Made by a program: the position numbers and the translations under genes | The notes under the pieces: model-generated | Told to the model about the DNA's origin: nothing | What the model saw: only the letters and a program-made list of their open reading frames with translations | Databases searched by the model: none | Shown: one piece after another, positions 1 to 8,356 of the stretch | Layout of the letters: every line of letters begins with the position of its first letter | Numbering within the stretch: position 1 is the first letter of the stretch | DNA from: Planctomycetota bacterium | GTDB lineage: Bacteria > Planctomycetota > SZUA-567 > JAKLDR01 | Reading direction: 5' to 3' | Assembly: GCA_022703445.1 (NCBI GenBank) | Contig: JAKLDR010000011.1 | Coordinates: 1-64,000, forward strand | Length of the DNA stretch: 64,000 nt

Positions 1-369
1 GTCCAGGTTGTACTGCAGGCCCAGCGCCCCGGCGTAGTCCGCCTGCTTGACGCGCTTGAGCGCCAGCGGGGCATCCGTCTCCTCGTAGCGCACATCCTGG
101 AAACCGACGCTGGCGGCCACCAGGACCTCCAGCCGGTCGGTCAGGAAGTAGCCGATCTGCGGGCTGGCCTCCGCGGTGGTCGCGCGGTCCACCTGCTGGT
201 TCTCGATGCGGTGCAGGCTGGCGCTGCCGCCGGCGGCGACGTCCCACATGCCCGGACGGAAGTGCCGGCCCTGCGCGGCAGGAACGAATTCCTCGAGCCC
301 GTCTTCCTGGGCGCCGCGACACCCCGCCAGGACCGCCGCGGCGCACAACAGGGCCAGGCCCCGACGCAT
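1..369 (-). CDS. Lipoprotein with outer-membrane-like beta strands (partial, runs off left edge)
   Basis: Only the first ~123 residues lie in the window. Reading left from an ATG at 369, the product begins MRRGLALLCAAAVLAGC: a basic start, a hydrophobic core and a lipobox (LAGC), so it is probably lipid-anchored at Cys17. The mature part has alternating polar/hydrophobic stretches such as SPQIGYFLTDRLEVLV and YAGALGLQYNLD, which look like the hairpins of small outer-membrane beta-barrel proteins. Most of the barrel would be outside the window, so the family is not certain. It is transcribed away from the tRNA gene. Confidence 0.6.
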   Translation of the reverse strand, partial: MRRGLALLCAAAVLAGCRGAQEDGLEEFVPAAQGRHFRPGMWDVAAGGSASLHRIENQQVDRATTAEASPQIGYFLTDRLEVLVAASVGFQDVRYEETDAPLALKRVKQADYAGALGLQYNLD

Positions 370-536
370 GACATAAACGCCCTTCCTGCAGTCAACCGGC
401 TTTCTCAAAGCTTGTCTCCGTAGCGATCCGGCGATACCCCTATCCCCTGGCTCCATGTAGCGGTCCAGTCCCGGGTCTGGCGGGCCACGCCGGCAGCCTG
501 CGCCGTCCCCGTCCCCGCGCACCCTGCGGCGGAGGA

Positions 537-612
537 TGGTACGCCCGGCAGGAGTCGAACCTGCGGCCTACGGTTTAGGAAACCGTCGCTCTATCCTCTG
601 AGCTACGGGCGC
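537..612 (-). tRNA. tRNA-Arg (anticodon CCU), CCA encoded
   Basis: On the minus strand the RNA begins GCGCCCGTAGCTCAGAGGAT and folds as a 76-nt cloverleaf. The 7-bp acceptor stem pairs GCGCCCG with CGGGCGT, the anticodon stem ACGGT/ACCGT holds a TTCCTAA loop (anticodon CCT), and the T arm has GGTTCGACTCC. The discriminator A is followed by a genomically encoded CCA. The tRNA reads the AGG arginine codon. Confidence 0.95.
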
Positions 613-631
613 GGGCTAGAGAACGGCGGAG

Positions 632-660
632 AGCATACAGCGAGGTACCGGCTTTCGCAA
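632..660 (-). promoter_or_regulatory. Predicted housekeeping promoter of the tRNA-Arg gene
   Basis: On the minus strand, -35 TTGCGA (660-655), a 17-bp spacer and -10 TATGCT (637-632). The predicted start near 625 leaves a 5' leader of about a dozen nucleotides before the mature tRNA. Confidence 0.5.
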
Positions 661-706
661 GTTCAGGGCCGGGCGCGGCGGGGGTCCGTCCTCGCATCCG
701 TCCCGC

Positions 707-735
707 TTGACACCCGCTCGCCGTTCGGTTACATT
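707..735 (+). promoter_or_regulatory. Predicted housekeeping promoter of the SRP RNA gene
   Basis: A perfect -35 TTGACA (707-712), 17-bp spacer and -10 TACATT (730-735). The predicted start near 742 is upstream of the SRP RNA core, so the primary transcript would be longer than the ~99-nt core. It diverges from the tRNA promoter. Confidence 0.65.
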
Positions 736-770
736 CGCCGCCGGTGAAATGCCGGCCGGAGGTCCGGATC

Positions 771-869
771 TCGGGCTGGGACCCATGCAACGGGGGCTGT
801 GAACCTGGTCAGGCCGGAAGGAGCAGCCATAAGCAGATTCCCCGTGTGCGGTGGGACAACCTGGCCCGA
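771..869 (+). ncRNA. ffs: Signal recognition particle RNA, bacterial small (4.5S) type
   Basis: The diagnostic SRP apical domain is present: CCTGGTCAGGCCGGAAGGAG around 806-831, with the GGAA tetraloop and the asymmetric internal loop that binds Ffh. The two ends, TCGGGCTGGG and CCTGGCCCGA, pair to close the hairpin. Pairing extends beyond the core (CCGGATCTCGGGC with GCCCGAGTTCCGG, and a further GCCGG/CCGGC), so the real RNA may run from about 742-752 to about 885. A terminator-like hairpin follows, then dnaX, an arrangement also known in other bacteria. The product works in co-translational targeting of membrane proteins. Confidence 0.93.
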
Positions 870-880
870 GTTCCGGCACC

Positions 881-911
881 CCGGCGGCAGCGAAGCCGCC
901 GGACCTGTTTT
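881..911 (+). terminator. Intrinsic terminator after the SRP RNA
   Basis: An 8-bp perfect stem CCGGCGGC (881-888) / GCCGCCGG (895-902) with loop AGCGAA, followed by ACCTGTTTT. It would end the SRP RNA but may leak into dnaX, whose own promoter is not evident. Confidence 0.7.
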
Positions 912-961
912 CGGAGCGCCCTGAGCCGGAGCCGGCAAGCTCCGGTCGATGAGAAGAAAGC

Positions 962-2707
962 ATGAGCTACATCGTCCTAGCCCGGCGCTTCCGCCCCCAG
1001 AACCTCGAGGAGGTCGTCGGCCAGGAGCACGTCGGCGCCACGCTGAGGAACGCCATCTCCGGCGCTCGCCTGGCCCACGCCTACCTCTTCTCCGGGCCGC
1101 GCGGAGTGGGCAAGACCTCCATGGCCCGGATCCTGGCCAAGGCGCTCAACTGCCACAAGGCCAAGGGCCCCACCGCCGACCCCTGTGGCAAGTGCCCGTC
1201 GTGCGAGGAGATAGCCGACGGCCGCTCCCTCGACGTGGTGGAGATGGACGCCGCCAGCCACACCGGCGTCGACGACGTCCGCGACCTGCGCGAGGGCGCG
1301 CTCTACTCCACGGCCCGCGACCGCTTCAAGGTCTACATCATCGACGAAGCCCACATGATGAGCCGCTCGGCGTTCAACGCGCTCCTGAAGACCCTGGAGG
1401 AGCCGCCGCCGCACGTCAAATTCGTCTTCGCCACCACCGAGCCGGAGCGGCTGCCCGACACCATCCAGTCGCGCTGCCAGCGCTTCGACTTCCGGCGGAT
1501 CTCCACCGCGGACATCCGCAAGCGCCTGGAGCAGATCGCCGCCGGCGAGAAGCTGGCCATCGAGCCGGATGCGCTCTCGGCGGTGGCCCGACACTCCCGC
1601 GGCGGGCTGCGCGACGCCGAGGGGTTGCTCGACCAGCTCATCTCCTACCGCGGCAAGGAGAAGATCCGCCTGGAGGACGTCCTGGGCATGATCGGCGCGG
1701 TCTCCGACGAGGAGACCGGGAAGCTCTTCGCCGCGCTGCGCGCCGGATCGGCCGGCGAGGCGCTGACCGTCCTGTCCGGCTGCCTGGATGCCGGCGCCGA
1801 GCTCGACGAGGTCGCCGCCTCGCTCGCCGACCGCATCCGCGGGGCGCTGCTCGTGGCCGTGGCCGGCCCGGACTCGGCCCTGGTCTCCGGCGACTACGGG
1901 CACCTTGTCGCCGAGCTGCAGGCCGAAGCCGGCGAGAGCGGCTCCCCGGCGCTGGTGCGCATGGGCGCGATCTTGTCCGAGGCCCGCCGGGCGATGCGCT
2001 CGTCCCCCGAGCCGCGGCTGATCCTGGAGCTGGCGCTCGTCCGACTGGCCTCGCTCCCGGACGTGGCCGACGTGCGCGAACTGCTCGACCGGCTGGATGC
2101 GCAGCCGGCCGCCTCCGGGCCGGCGCCCGCGGCCAGGCCCCTGCCCTCCCCCGCTCCGCACCCTGTCAGGACCGCGCCGGCCCGGGCGCCGGCCCCGTCG
2201 ACCCAGCAGACACCCACGGCCCGGCCGAGAGAAACGGCCGTCCCCGCGGCGGCCCCCCGCGACGAGACCGCGCCCGGCAAGTGGGATGCGATCCGCGCCG
2301 CGCTGGCCGGCGCTCATCCGGCAACCAACCGCCTGCTGGACAAGCACCAGTCCGCGGCGGTCTCCGGGGACAGCCTGACCATCACGCTCAGCCCCGGCGC
2401 CAGCTTCACGCTAGAGCAACTCGACAAGCCCGACAAGCGCGCACAGATCGAGGCCGCCGCGGCGGGCGTGCTGGGGCGCCCCGTCCGCGTCGAGCTGCGC
2501 ATGTCCGCCCATGGCGGCGCTCCGGCTCCCGGCCAGGCCAGGCCCGCCGCCAGACGGCCGGAGCCCCCCGCGAAGGCCGAGCCCGCGCCCCGTCCGAAGG
2601 CATCTCCCGAGGCGATGGACAAGGCTGCCGAGCACCCGGCGGTCCGCAAGCTGATCAGCAAGTTCGACGGCCAGATCATCGACATCAAGAAGAGCGGCAA
2701 GCCATGA
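962..2707 (+). CDS. dnaX: DNA polymerase III subunits gamma/tau
   Basis: Clamp-loader ATPase of the replicative polymerase. The N-terminal AAA+ module is complete: Walker A GPRGVGKT (residues 45-52), a zinc module with Cys64, Cys75, Cys78 and Cys81, Walker B VYIIDEAH (about 124-131) and the sensor/arginine-finger motif SRCQRFDF. A proline/alanine-rich linker (about 380-440) leads to a C-terminal tau-like domain. The length of 581 residues fits full-length tau. The ATG follows GAGAAGAAAGC. Its last codon overlaps the ybaB start (ATGA). The order ffs-dnaX-ybaB-recR is widely conserved. I saw no convincing slippery site for making a short gamma form. Confidence 0.96.
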   Translation: MSYIVLARRFRPQNLEEVVGQEHVGATLRNAISGARLAHAYLFSGPRGVGKTSMARILAKALNCHKAKGPTADPCGKCPSCEEIADGRSLDVVEMDAASHTGVDDVRDLREGALYSTARDRFKVYIIDEAHMMSRSAFNALLKTLEEPPPHVKFVFATTEPERLPDTIQSRCQRFDFRRISTADIRKRLEQIAAGEKLAIEPDALSAVARHSRGGLRDAEGLLDQLISYRGKEKIRLEDVLGMIGAVSDEETGKLFAALRAGSAGEALTVLSGCLDAGAELDEVAASLADRIRGALLVAVAGPDSALVSGDYGHLVAELQAEAGESGSPALVRMGAILSEARRAMRSSPEPRLILELALVRLASLPDVADVRELLDRLDAQPAASGPAPAARPLPSPAPHPVRTAPARAPAPSTQQTPTARPRETAVPAAAPRDETAPGKWDAIRAALAGAHPATNRLLDKHQSAAVSGDSLTITLSPGASFTLEQLDKPDKRAQIEAAAAGVLGRPVRVELRMSAHGGAPAPGQARPAARRPEPPAKAEPAPRPKASPEAMDKAAEHPAVRKLISKFDGQIIDIKKSGKP

Positions 2708-3042
2708 ACCTGCCCGGACTCGGCGACCTGGGCCGGCTCTACGGCCTGCCCGCCAAGCTCCGCTCCATCCAGGAGGAGCTGGCCGGGCGGACGGTCGACG
2801 GTGCGGCCGGCGGCGGGTTGGTCACCGCGACGGCCTCGGGCACCGGGGAGCTCCGCGCGGTGCGCATCGACCCGGAACTCCTGCGCGGCGACGACCGCGA
2901 GATGATTGCCGACCTGGTGACCGCGGCGGTGAACGACGCGCTCGCCAAGGCCCGCGAACTGGCCGCCGCCGAGATGCAGAAGGCCCTCGGCGGCCTGCTC
3001 CCGCCCGGCCTGGCCGGGCTTCCCGGAATGCCGGGGAGATGA
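2704..3042 (+). CDS. ybaB: YbaB/EbfC family nucleoid-associated protein
   Basis: A 112-residue DNA-binding protein expected to dimerise and coat DNA. Family features are the amphipathic N-terminal helix with KLRSIQEELAGRTV, the strand-rich core GGGLVTATASGTGELRAVRI and the helix DREMIADLVTAAVNDAL near the C-terminus, ending in a Gly/Pro-rich tail. The start codon shares ATGA with the dnaX stop, and recR follows 46 nt later, as in the conserved dnaX-ybaB-recR operon. Confidence 0.92.
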   Translation: MNLPGLGDLGRLYGLPAKLRSIQEELAGRTVDGAAGGGLVTATASGTGELRAVRIDPELLRGDDREMIADLVTAAVNDALAKARELAAAEMQKALGGLLPPGLAGLPGMPGR

Positions 3043-3088
3043 CCGTGGCGGCGGCCTGCGGCATATCCGGCGGCGGGCGGCGGGGCCC

Positions 3089-3703
3089 ATGAAGACGCCC
3101 ATCGAACCCATCGAGCGGGTCATAGACGAACTCGGCAAGCTCCCGGGCATCGGCCGCCGTTCGGCCGAGCGCATGGCCTATCACCTGCTGGCCGCCAGCG
3201 AGAAGGACGCCATGGCCCTGGCCGTGGCCATCCGCGATCTCAAGAAGCGGCTGCATCCCTGCCGGGTCTGCGGGGCCGTGACCGACGGCGACCTCTGCGT
3301 CTTCTGTTCCGACCCGGACCGCGACCGCAGCGCAGTCTGCGTGGTCGAGAGCCAGCGCGACGCCCTGGCCCTGGACGAAACCGGCGCCTACCGCGGCCTC
3401 TTCCACGTGCTCGGCGGCCGGCTCTCCCCGACCGCCGGTACCGGGCCGGAGCAGCTGAGCGTCGAACCGCTGCTGGCCCGCCTCGACGGAGGGGAGATCC
3501 GCGAGGTCATCCTGGCCACCAACCCGGATCTGGAGGGAGACGGCACCGCCGCCTTCCTGGCCGAGATGGTCGAGCGCCGCTCCGGCGCAAAAATCAGCCG
3601 CCTGGCCCGGGGCCTATCGTCCGGCGGGCAGATTGAGCTGGCCGGGCGGGACAGCCTGGGCGCGGCTCTCGCCAACCGCCAGCCGCTGCGAGGCAAGGCA
3701 TGA
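3089..3703 (+). CDS. recR: Recombination mediator RecR
   Basis: RecR is the ring/clamp of the RecFOR pathway that loads RecA onto gapped DNA; its partner RecO is also in this window (54094-54963). The 204 residues show, in order, an N-terminal helix-hairpin-helix (LPGIGRRSAERMA), a C4 zinc finger (Cys58, Cys61, Cys70, Cys73), a Toprim domain starting VCVVESQRDALAL, and the HVLGGRLSP motif. Length matches the family. It overlaps rpoN by ATGA. Confidence 0.96.
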   Translation: MKTPIEPIERVIDELGKLPGIGRRSAERMAYHLLAASEKDAMALAVAIRDLKKRLHPCRVCGAVTDGDLCVFCSDPDRDRSAVCVVESQRDALALDETGAYRGLFHVLGGRLSPTAGTGPEQLSVEPLLARLDGGEIREVILATNPDLEGDGTAAFLAEMVERRSGAKISRLARGLSSGGQIELAGRDSLGAALANRQPLRGKA

Positions 3704-5307
3704 GCTCCATGCAGCAGTCCATGTCCCTGTCGCAGAGCATGCAGCTCAAGCTGCAGATGACCACCCAGATGATCCAGTCCATCGAGCTGCTGCAGCTGCC
3801 GCTGCTGGCCCTGCAGGAGCGGGTGGAGCAGGAGCTGGAGGTCAATCCCGCCCTCGAACAGGAGGAACCGGAGGAATCGGCCGATCAGCACGGGCCGGCC
3901 GACGAGCCCGGCGACGACACCGCCGAGCGCGCCTTCGAAGAGCAGATCCACGACATGGAGGAGGAGTGGAACGAGAGCCTGGGCTCGAGCTACCGGCCGC
4001 GCGGCGACTCGGAGGATGCCAAGTACGAGGCCATGCAGAACACGGCCGCGCCCGGCATCAGCCTGCGCGACTTCCTTGACGAGCAACTGACGCTGACTGA
4101 GGCCGCCCCGCGCCTGAAGGAACTGGCCAGGCTGATCATCTACAACCTGGACGACTCGGGACTCCTGACTCTGCCGCTGGAGGAGGTCTTCAGCCCGGGG
4201 GCCCTCAAGCCTGCGGAGCCGGAGGAGGACGCCGCTGGCGACCCCGATGCGGATGACGGCGCCGAGACCGGCGAAGGCCGAGGCGCGGTCGTGCCCCCGG
4301 CCACCGAGCAGGCCCCTCCTCCGCCGCCGCTGCCCGAGCCGCCCTCCCAGCCGGCCGGCGAGCCGCCTACGCCCCCGATCGACCCGCCCCCCACTCCGGA
4401 GGAGGCCGAGACCGCGCTGGCCATGGTTCAGAACCTGGACCCGCCGGGGGTCGGCGCGCGGAGCATCCAGGAGACCATCCTGATCCAGCTCAGGCGCTCC
4501 CCGGGCGACACCAGTTTTGAGGAGCGCATCGTCGCGGAGCACTTCCAGGACCTGGTCCAGAACCGGCTGCCCAAGATCGCCAAGGACCTGGGCGCCGACA
4601 TCGACCGCATCAAGGAGGCCATCGAGGTCATTGCCGAGATGAACCCCAAGCCGGGGGCCCTCTTCGGGGGGACGGCGGCTCATTACGTCCGCCCCGACGT
4701 GATCGTCGAGCCGGTGGGCGACGAATACCAGGTGCGGCTCAGCGACTGGGGGCTGCCCAGGCTGCGGGTCTCGCCGACCTACCTGGACATGCTCCGGGAG
4801 CAGCGCAAGGACAAGCAGCTCCGCGATTATGTCCAGGACAAGATCCGCTCGGCCCGCTGGCTGATCGAGGCCATCAACCAGCGCAAGAACACGCTGCTGC
4901 GCATCGCCAAGTCGGTGGTCGAGCTGCAGCGCGACTTCGTCGACAAGGGCGTTGCCCACCTCAAGCCCCTGCCCATGCAGGAGGTGGCCGACCGGCTGGG
5001 GCTGCACGTCTCGACCATCAGCCGGGCCATGACCGACAAGTACATCCAGACGCCGCACGGAGTGTTCCCTCTGCGCTACTTCATCGTCGGCGGCTACCAG
5101 ACGGCCGACGGCGACGGCGAGAGCGCCCGCGCAGTGATGGAACGCATCCGCGAGATGGTCGGCAAAGAGGATCCGGCCGAGCCGCTCACCGACCAGCAGA
5201 TCGTGTCCTCGCTGCGCGCTTCGGGACTGGACGTGGCCCGCCGCACCGTGGCCAAATACCGCGAGAAACTGGGCATCGCCGGCAGCAGACAGCGCAGGAA
5301 GTACTGA
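3700..5307 (+). CDS. rpoN: RNA polymerase sigma-54 factor
   Basis: Alternative sigma factor that needs AAA+ enhancer-binding activators (none in this window) and recognises -24/-12 promoters. Region I is Gln/Leu-rich (QLKLQMTTQMIQSIELLQLP, about residues 15-34). The core-binding and helix-turn-helix regions (EVADRLGLHVSTISRA) are clear, and the C-terminal RpoN box ARRTVAKYREKLGI is nearly canonical. The 535 residues are longer than usual because an acidic then proline-rich linker of about 70 residues (about 168-240) lies between region I and the core-binding domain. Coupled to recR by ATGA. Confidence 0.96.
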   Translation: MSSMQQSMSLSQSMQLKLQMTTQMIQSIELLQLPLLALQERVEQELEVNPALEQEEPEESADQHGPADEPGDDTAERAFEEQIHDMEEEWNESLGSSYRPRGDSEDAKYEAMQNTAAPGISLRDFLDEQLTLTEAAPRLKELARLIIYNLDDSGLLTLPLEEVFSPGALKPAEPEEDAAGDPDADDGAETGEGRGAVVPPATEQAPPPPPLPEPPSQPAGEPPTPPIDPPPTPEEAETALAMVQNLDPPGVGARSIQETILIQLRRSPGDTSFEERIVAEHFQDLVQNRLPKIAKDLGADIDRIKEAIEVIAEMNPKPGALFGGTAAHYVRPDVIVEPVGDEYQVRLSDWGLPRLRVSPTYLDMLREQRKDKQLRDYVQDKIRSARWLIEAINQRKNTLLRIAKSVVELQRDFVDKGVAHLKPLPMQEVADRLGLHVSTISRAMTDKYIQTPHGVFPLRYFIVGGYQTADGDGESARAVMERIREMVGKEDPAEPLTDQQIVSSLRASGLDVARRTVAKYREKLGIAGSRQRRKY

Positions 5308-5382
5308 CCTTCGCCGCCACGATGCTTGAAATGGCGGCCCGGCTCCGGGAAAATGGTCCCGGAACGGAGAATGCGGGGAGCC

Positions 5383-6015
5383 ATGCTGCGCATCATCGCC
5401 GGCCAGGCCAGGGGCAGACAGCTGCAGGTGCCCACCGGCGGTGGCGCCCGCCCCATGGACAGCCGCGCCCGCGGAGCGCTTTTCAACATACTCCAGACCG
5501 AGATCCCTGAAGCCCTGGTCCTCGACGTGTACGCCGGCTCCGGGTCGCTGGGCCTGGAGGCGCTCTCCCGCGGCGCGCGCGGGTGCGTCTTCGTGGACCG
5601 GGACCGGGCGTCGGCCCGGGCGCTCGAGGCCAACCTGGAGGCTACCGGGCTGTCCGGCGGAGAGGTGCTCGCCCTGCCGGCGGCGGCGGCGCTGAAGACG
5701 CTGGCCGCCCGCGGCCGGCGCTTCCACGTGGCGTTCTTCGACCCTCCCTTCCGCGATGAGCGCGACGACGCGGCCCGCTCCAGGGTCCTCTCCGAGTTGA
5801 CGGCCCTCGAAGGCCTGCTCGAACCCGGGGGGTGCATCGTCTGGCGGCTGGAGCGGCGCAACTTCCATCCGGAGGAACTGCCGGCGTCGCTCGAGGCGGC
5901 CGACCGCCGCGAGTACGGGCGCAGCCTGCTGGTCTTCCTGCGCCGGCGCACCGGCGCCGGCAGCGCACCGCCGGAAGCCGCAGAGCCTCCAGCTGCGCCG
6001 GAGGGCGGGTCTTGA
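5383..6015 (+). CDS. rsmD: 16S rRNA (guanine966-N2)-methyltransferase RsmD
   Basis: SAM-dependent methyltransferase that modifies G966 of 16S rRNA. It starts with the typical family N-terminus LRIIAGQARGRQLQVP, has the SAM-binding loop LDVYAGSGSLGLEALSRGA and the catalytic motif FDPPF. I chose the ATG at 5383, preceded by GGGGAG; an ATG at 5371 is possible. About 210 residues, slightly extended at the C-terminus by a Pro/Ala/Glu tail. The TTG start of the next gene overlaps its stop. Confidence 0.92.
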   Translation: MLRIIAGQARGRQLQVPTGGGARPMDSRARGALFNILQTEIPEALVLDVYAGSGSLGLEALSRGARGCVFVDRDRASARALEANLEATGLSGGEVLALPAAAALKTLAARGRRFHVAFFDPPFRDERDDAARSRVLSELTALEGLLEPGGCIVWRLERRNFHPEELPASLEAADRREYGRSLLVFLRRRTGAGSAPPEAAEPPAAPEGGS

Positions 6016-7706
6016 CCTTCTCGCCCTACGACCGGGCCGTATCGGAGTACCTGGTGCTCCGCGAGGCGGGTCGCGGGGACGACCCGCGCGCCCGTGACCT
6101 CCTCGGGCAGCTCGACGGGTTCTACTGGAAACGGGTGGAGGAGGCCGTGGACCAGGCCGTGGCCGGCTCGTCGGCGGAGGCCGGCGAGGAGGCCCTGGTT
6201 TTCAGCCCCGACGACATCCTGCTCATCGACGCGGGGGTGCTCGACCTCCGGCTGGTGGCCAGGGCCGGACCGGATTTCGCCGAACACCTCGCCGAGGAAC
6301 TGTCCGCCCCCCCTGTCGGAGATGTCGTCCGCCTCAGCCAGTGGCTGTCCCGGCGCTTCCAGTCCTTCCTGACCACCCACACTCTGCCCGACGACCGGGC
6401 CGCCCGCAGCCTCCTACTCAGGGAGGCTGCCGAACGGAACGAGGAGCTGGGCAAGGCGCGCCGGCAGCGCAACGAACTCTACCAGCGGCTGATCCCGCTC
6501 CTCCAGGAGCTCCCCGGCGTCGACCGCAGCCTGGCCGAGGCCATATCCCGCGGTGCCGTCGACGACCGCATCGAGGAGCTGCTGCTGGCCGGCGTGCTCG
6601 ACGGTTCGGGGGCCGAGGGCGAGGCCGCCAGGCAGGCCAGGCGCTATGACCACGCCGTGCTGCGCGCGCTGCAGCTGGCCAGGGAGCGCAGCACGGGCGA
6701 GGAGGATCTGCAGCTGCTGGATGCCCTGGGCCGGCTGCGCAGCGCCATCATGCGCAAGAGCCTGGTTCGGGCCAGGCGCGCCCGGTCTTCGGGCGGCCGC
6801 CGCTCCGGTATTCCGGACGAGAGCGGCCCCGCTCCGCAGGCCACCGTCGAGGAGGTGCGGCGTTTCATGCGCCGCGAGCTGCGACTGGTGCGCTCCTTCA
6901 TCAACATCGGCGCCCGGGAGGCCAGCATCTCGCACTCCTCCCCCCTGCTGCTCCACGACGGCCCGCGGGCCGCGCCGGACGCCGCGGCCGGCGCGCTGCA
7001 GTTGGTCCGCGAACTCGACCCGCGGCTCGGCCTGAGCAGCGCCCTGCTGATCGCCCCGTTCACGGGCAGCGGATTCTTCGAGTGGGACCACGACACCCTG
7101 GTGACCCCGCTGACCCCGGCGCGGAGCGTCGAGGAATCGGTGGTCAACGCGGTCGGCAACCTCCGCCTGCTCCGCGACGCCCGCCAGGAGCAGGGTCGGC
7201 TGGCGGCCAGGTATCGGGATGCGCACGGAGCGTCCTTCCGGGATCGCTTCCTGGCGGATTACCGGGCCTGGGTCCTGCGCGTCGGCCGCGGCCGCCGCGA
7301 TGCCCTCAGCGAGCAGTCTTTCGCCTTCTTCTCCGAGAACATCGGCCCGCCGGCCGGCGGGCCGGTCATACCCGCGGAGCTTGCCCGGCTGTCCCCCAAG
7401 GAACGCGAGGCGCTGGCCGCCAAGCTGGAGACCGTGGTTGCGCGTGGCCGGCCGGACGCCCAGGAACAGCACCAGTTGGCCGTCCTGCACTGGCAGGCCG
7501 AGCGCCTGGACCGGGCCCTGGCCCTGATGGAGAAGGCCGCGGCAGCCGCCCCCGACGACGGCCGGATCCTGTACAGTCTGGGGCTGCTCTGCCGCCGCCG
7601 GCACCTGACCGGCGCGGCCCGCAGGGCGTTCCGGGACTGCGCCCGCGTGGCCCTGCACTCCCTCTGGGGAATCTACGCCAACGAGGCCCTGCGGAGACTG
7701 GCATGA
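6012..7706 (+). CDS. Uncharacterised helical protein with C-terminal TPR-like repeats
   Basis: I do not recognise this 564-residue protein. It probably starts at TTG 6012, overlapping the rsmD stop (TTGA), because the frame is open there and the next clear ATG is far inside. It is soluble, with no signal peptide or membrane segment. A charged helical part (LLREAAERNEELGKARRQRN) is followed by a distinctive central segment (SGFFEWDHDTLVTPLTPARS) and a last ~90 residues resembling two tetratricopeptide units (LAVLHWQAERLDRALALMEK, ILYSLGLLCRRRHLTGAARR). It overlaps the next gene by ATGA, so it is co-translated with a membrane-anchored HTH protein. The role is unknown; TPRs suggest a scaffold. 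Confidence 0.8.
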   Translation: MTFSPYDRAVSEYLVLREAGRGDDPRARDLLGQLDGFYWKRVEEAVDQAVAGSSAEAGEEALVFSPDDILLIDAGVLDLRLVARAGPDFAEHLAEELSAPPVGDVVRLSQWLSRRFQSFLTTHTLPDDRAARSLLLREAAERNEELGKARRQRNELYQRLIPLLQELPGVDRSLAEAISRGAVDDRIEELLLAGVLDGSGAEGEAARQARRYDHAVLRALQLARERSTGEEDLQLLDALGRLRSAIMRKSLVRARRARSSGGRRSGIPDESGPAPQATVEEVRRFMRRELRLVRSFINIGAREASISHSSPLLLHDGPRAAPDAAAGALQLVRELDPRLGLSSALLIAPFTGSGFFEWDHDTLVTPLTPARSVEESVVNAVGNLRLLRDARQEQGRLAARYRDAHGASFRDRFLADYRAWVLRVGRGRRDALSEQSFAFFSENIGPPAGGPVIPAELARLSPKEREALAAKLETVVARGRPDAQEQHQLAVLHWQAERLDRALALMEKAAAAAPDDGRILYSLGLLCRRRHLTGAARRAFRDCARVALHSLWGIYANEALRRLA

Positions 7707-8338
7707 TCTGGCCGACGCAACTCACCAACATCGCGGCGCTGCTTCTCGCGGCGGCCGAGGGCCCATCCTCCGGCACCGGCGGCCCTGCCGGCGCGGACTC
7801 CTCTCAGTCGGGCGACGGGAACACCGGGCTCTATTTCATCATCGGCGGCATGGTCATCATCCTCTTCTTCGTCATGCGCCTGCGGCGCCGGACAGGGCCG
7901 CCTGCCCGGATGAGCAACTCTTCGGACTTCGAGGAGCGCATGGCCACCCGTTCGGACGCCGATCGCCTGGCCGTGGACCTGGAAGAGACGGCCCGGGCGG
8001 TCTCGGCGCTGCTCGACACCAAGATCCGGGTGCTGGACAGGCTCATCCGCGACGCCGACGAGCGCATCGCCAGGCTTGAGGGCAGTGCGGGGCCGGCGTC
8101 CGTCAGGAGCCAGGCGCCCCATACGGAGGCCGAGGGCGGCGGCCGATCCGCTCCGGCGGCCGCAGCACCTCCCCATCCCGAACCCGAGATCCTGGCGCAT
8201 CATCGCCGGATTTTCGAGCTCGCCGACCAGGGGCTGGGCGTCCAGGAAATCGCCGAGAAGTGCGGGCACCCCGCGGGGGAGGTTGAACTGGTGCTCTCCC
8301 TGCGCAAAATCAAGCGGTCCGGCCAAGCCGGCAGCTGA
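7703..8338 (+). CDS. Single-pass membrane protein with coiled coil and C-terminal DUF2802-like helix-turn-helix
   Basis: 211 residues. A hydrophobic N-terminal stretch and a Gly/Ser-rich segment precede one membrane helix (about residues 43-60, YFIIGGMVIILFFVM). Then come a basic stop-transfer (RLRRRTG), a charged helix likely to form a coiled coil (ADRLAVDLEETARAVSALLD), a Pro/Ala linker and a C-terminal HTH-like unit (IFELADQGLGVQEIAEKCG). This architecture matches the poorly understood DUF2802/DUF6115-type proteins. It is coupled to its upstream TPR gene and followed 18 nt later by the zinc-ribbon/RDD gene. The function is unknown. Confidence 0.82.
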   Translation: MIWPTQLTNIAALLLAAAEGPSSGTGGPAGADSSQSGDGNTGLYFIIGGMVIILFFVMRLRRRTGPPARMSNSSDFEERMATRSDADRLAVDLEETARAVSALLDTKIRVLDRLIRDADERIARLEGSAGPASVRSQAPHTEAEGGGRSAPAAAAPPHPEPEILAHHRRIFELADQGLGVQEIAEKCGHPAGEVELVLSLRKIKRSGQAGS

Positions 8339-8356
8339 CCGAGAGGACCAAGAGCC

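Noticed and set aside
2150..2300. Programmed frameshift in dnaX producing a short gamma subunit
   Set aside because: I found no A-rich slippery heptamer with a following stable hairpin and early stop in this region.
949..2703. Alternative frame across dnaX joined to ybaB
   Set aside because: Only its last part (from 2704) is real ybaB; the upstream Arg-rich stretch is the wrong frame of dnaX.
3388..5868. Long open frame opposite rpoN (about 826 codons, minus strand)
   Set aside because: It is an antisense shadow of high-GC genes: His/Arg/Gly/Gln-rich without any domain pattern, while rpoN and recR on the plus strand are unmistakable.
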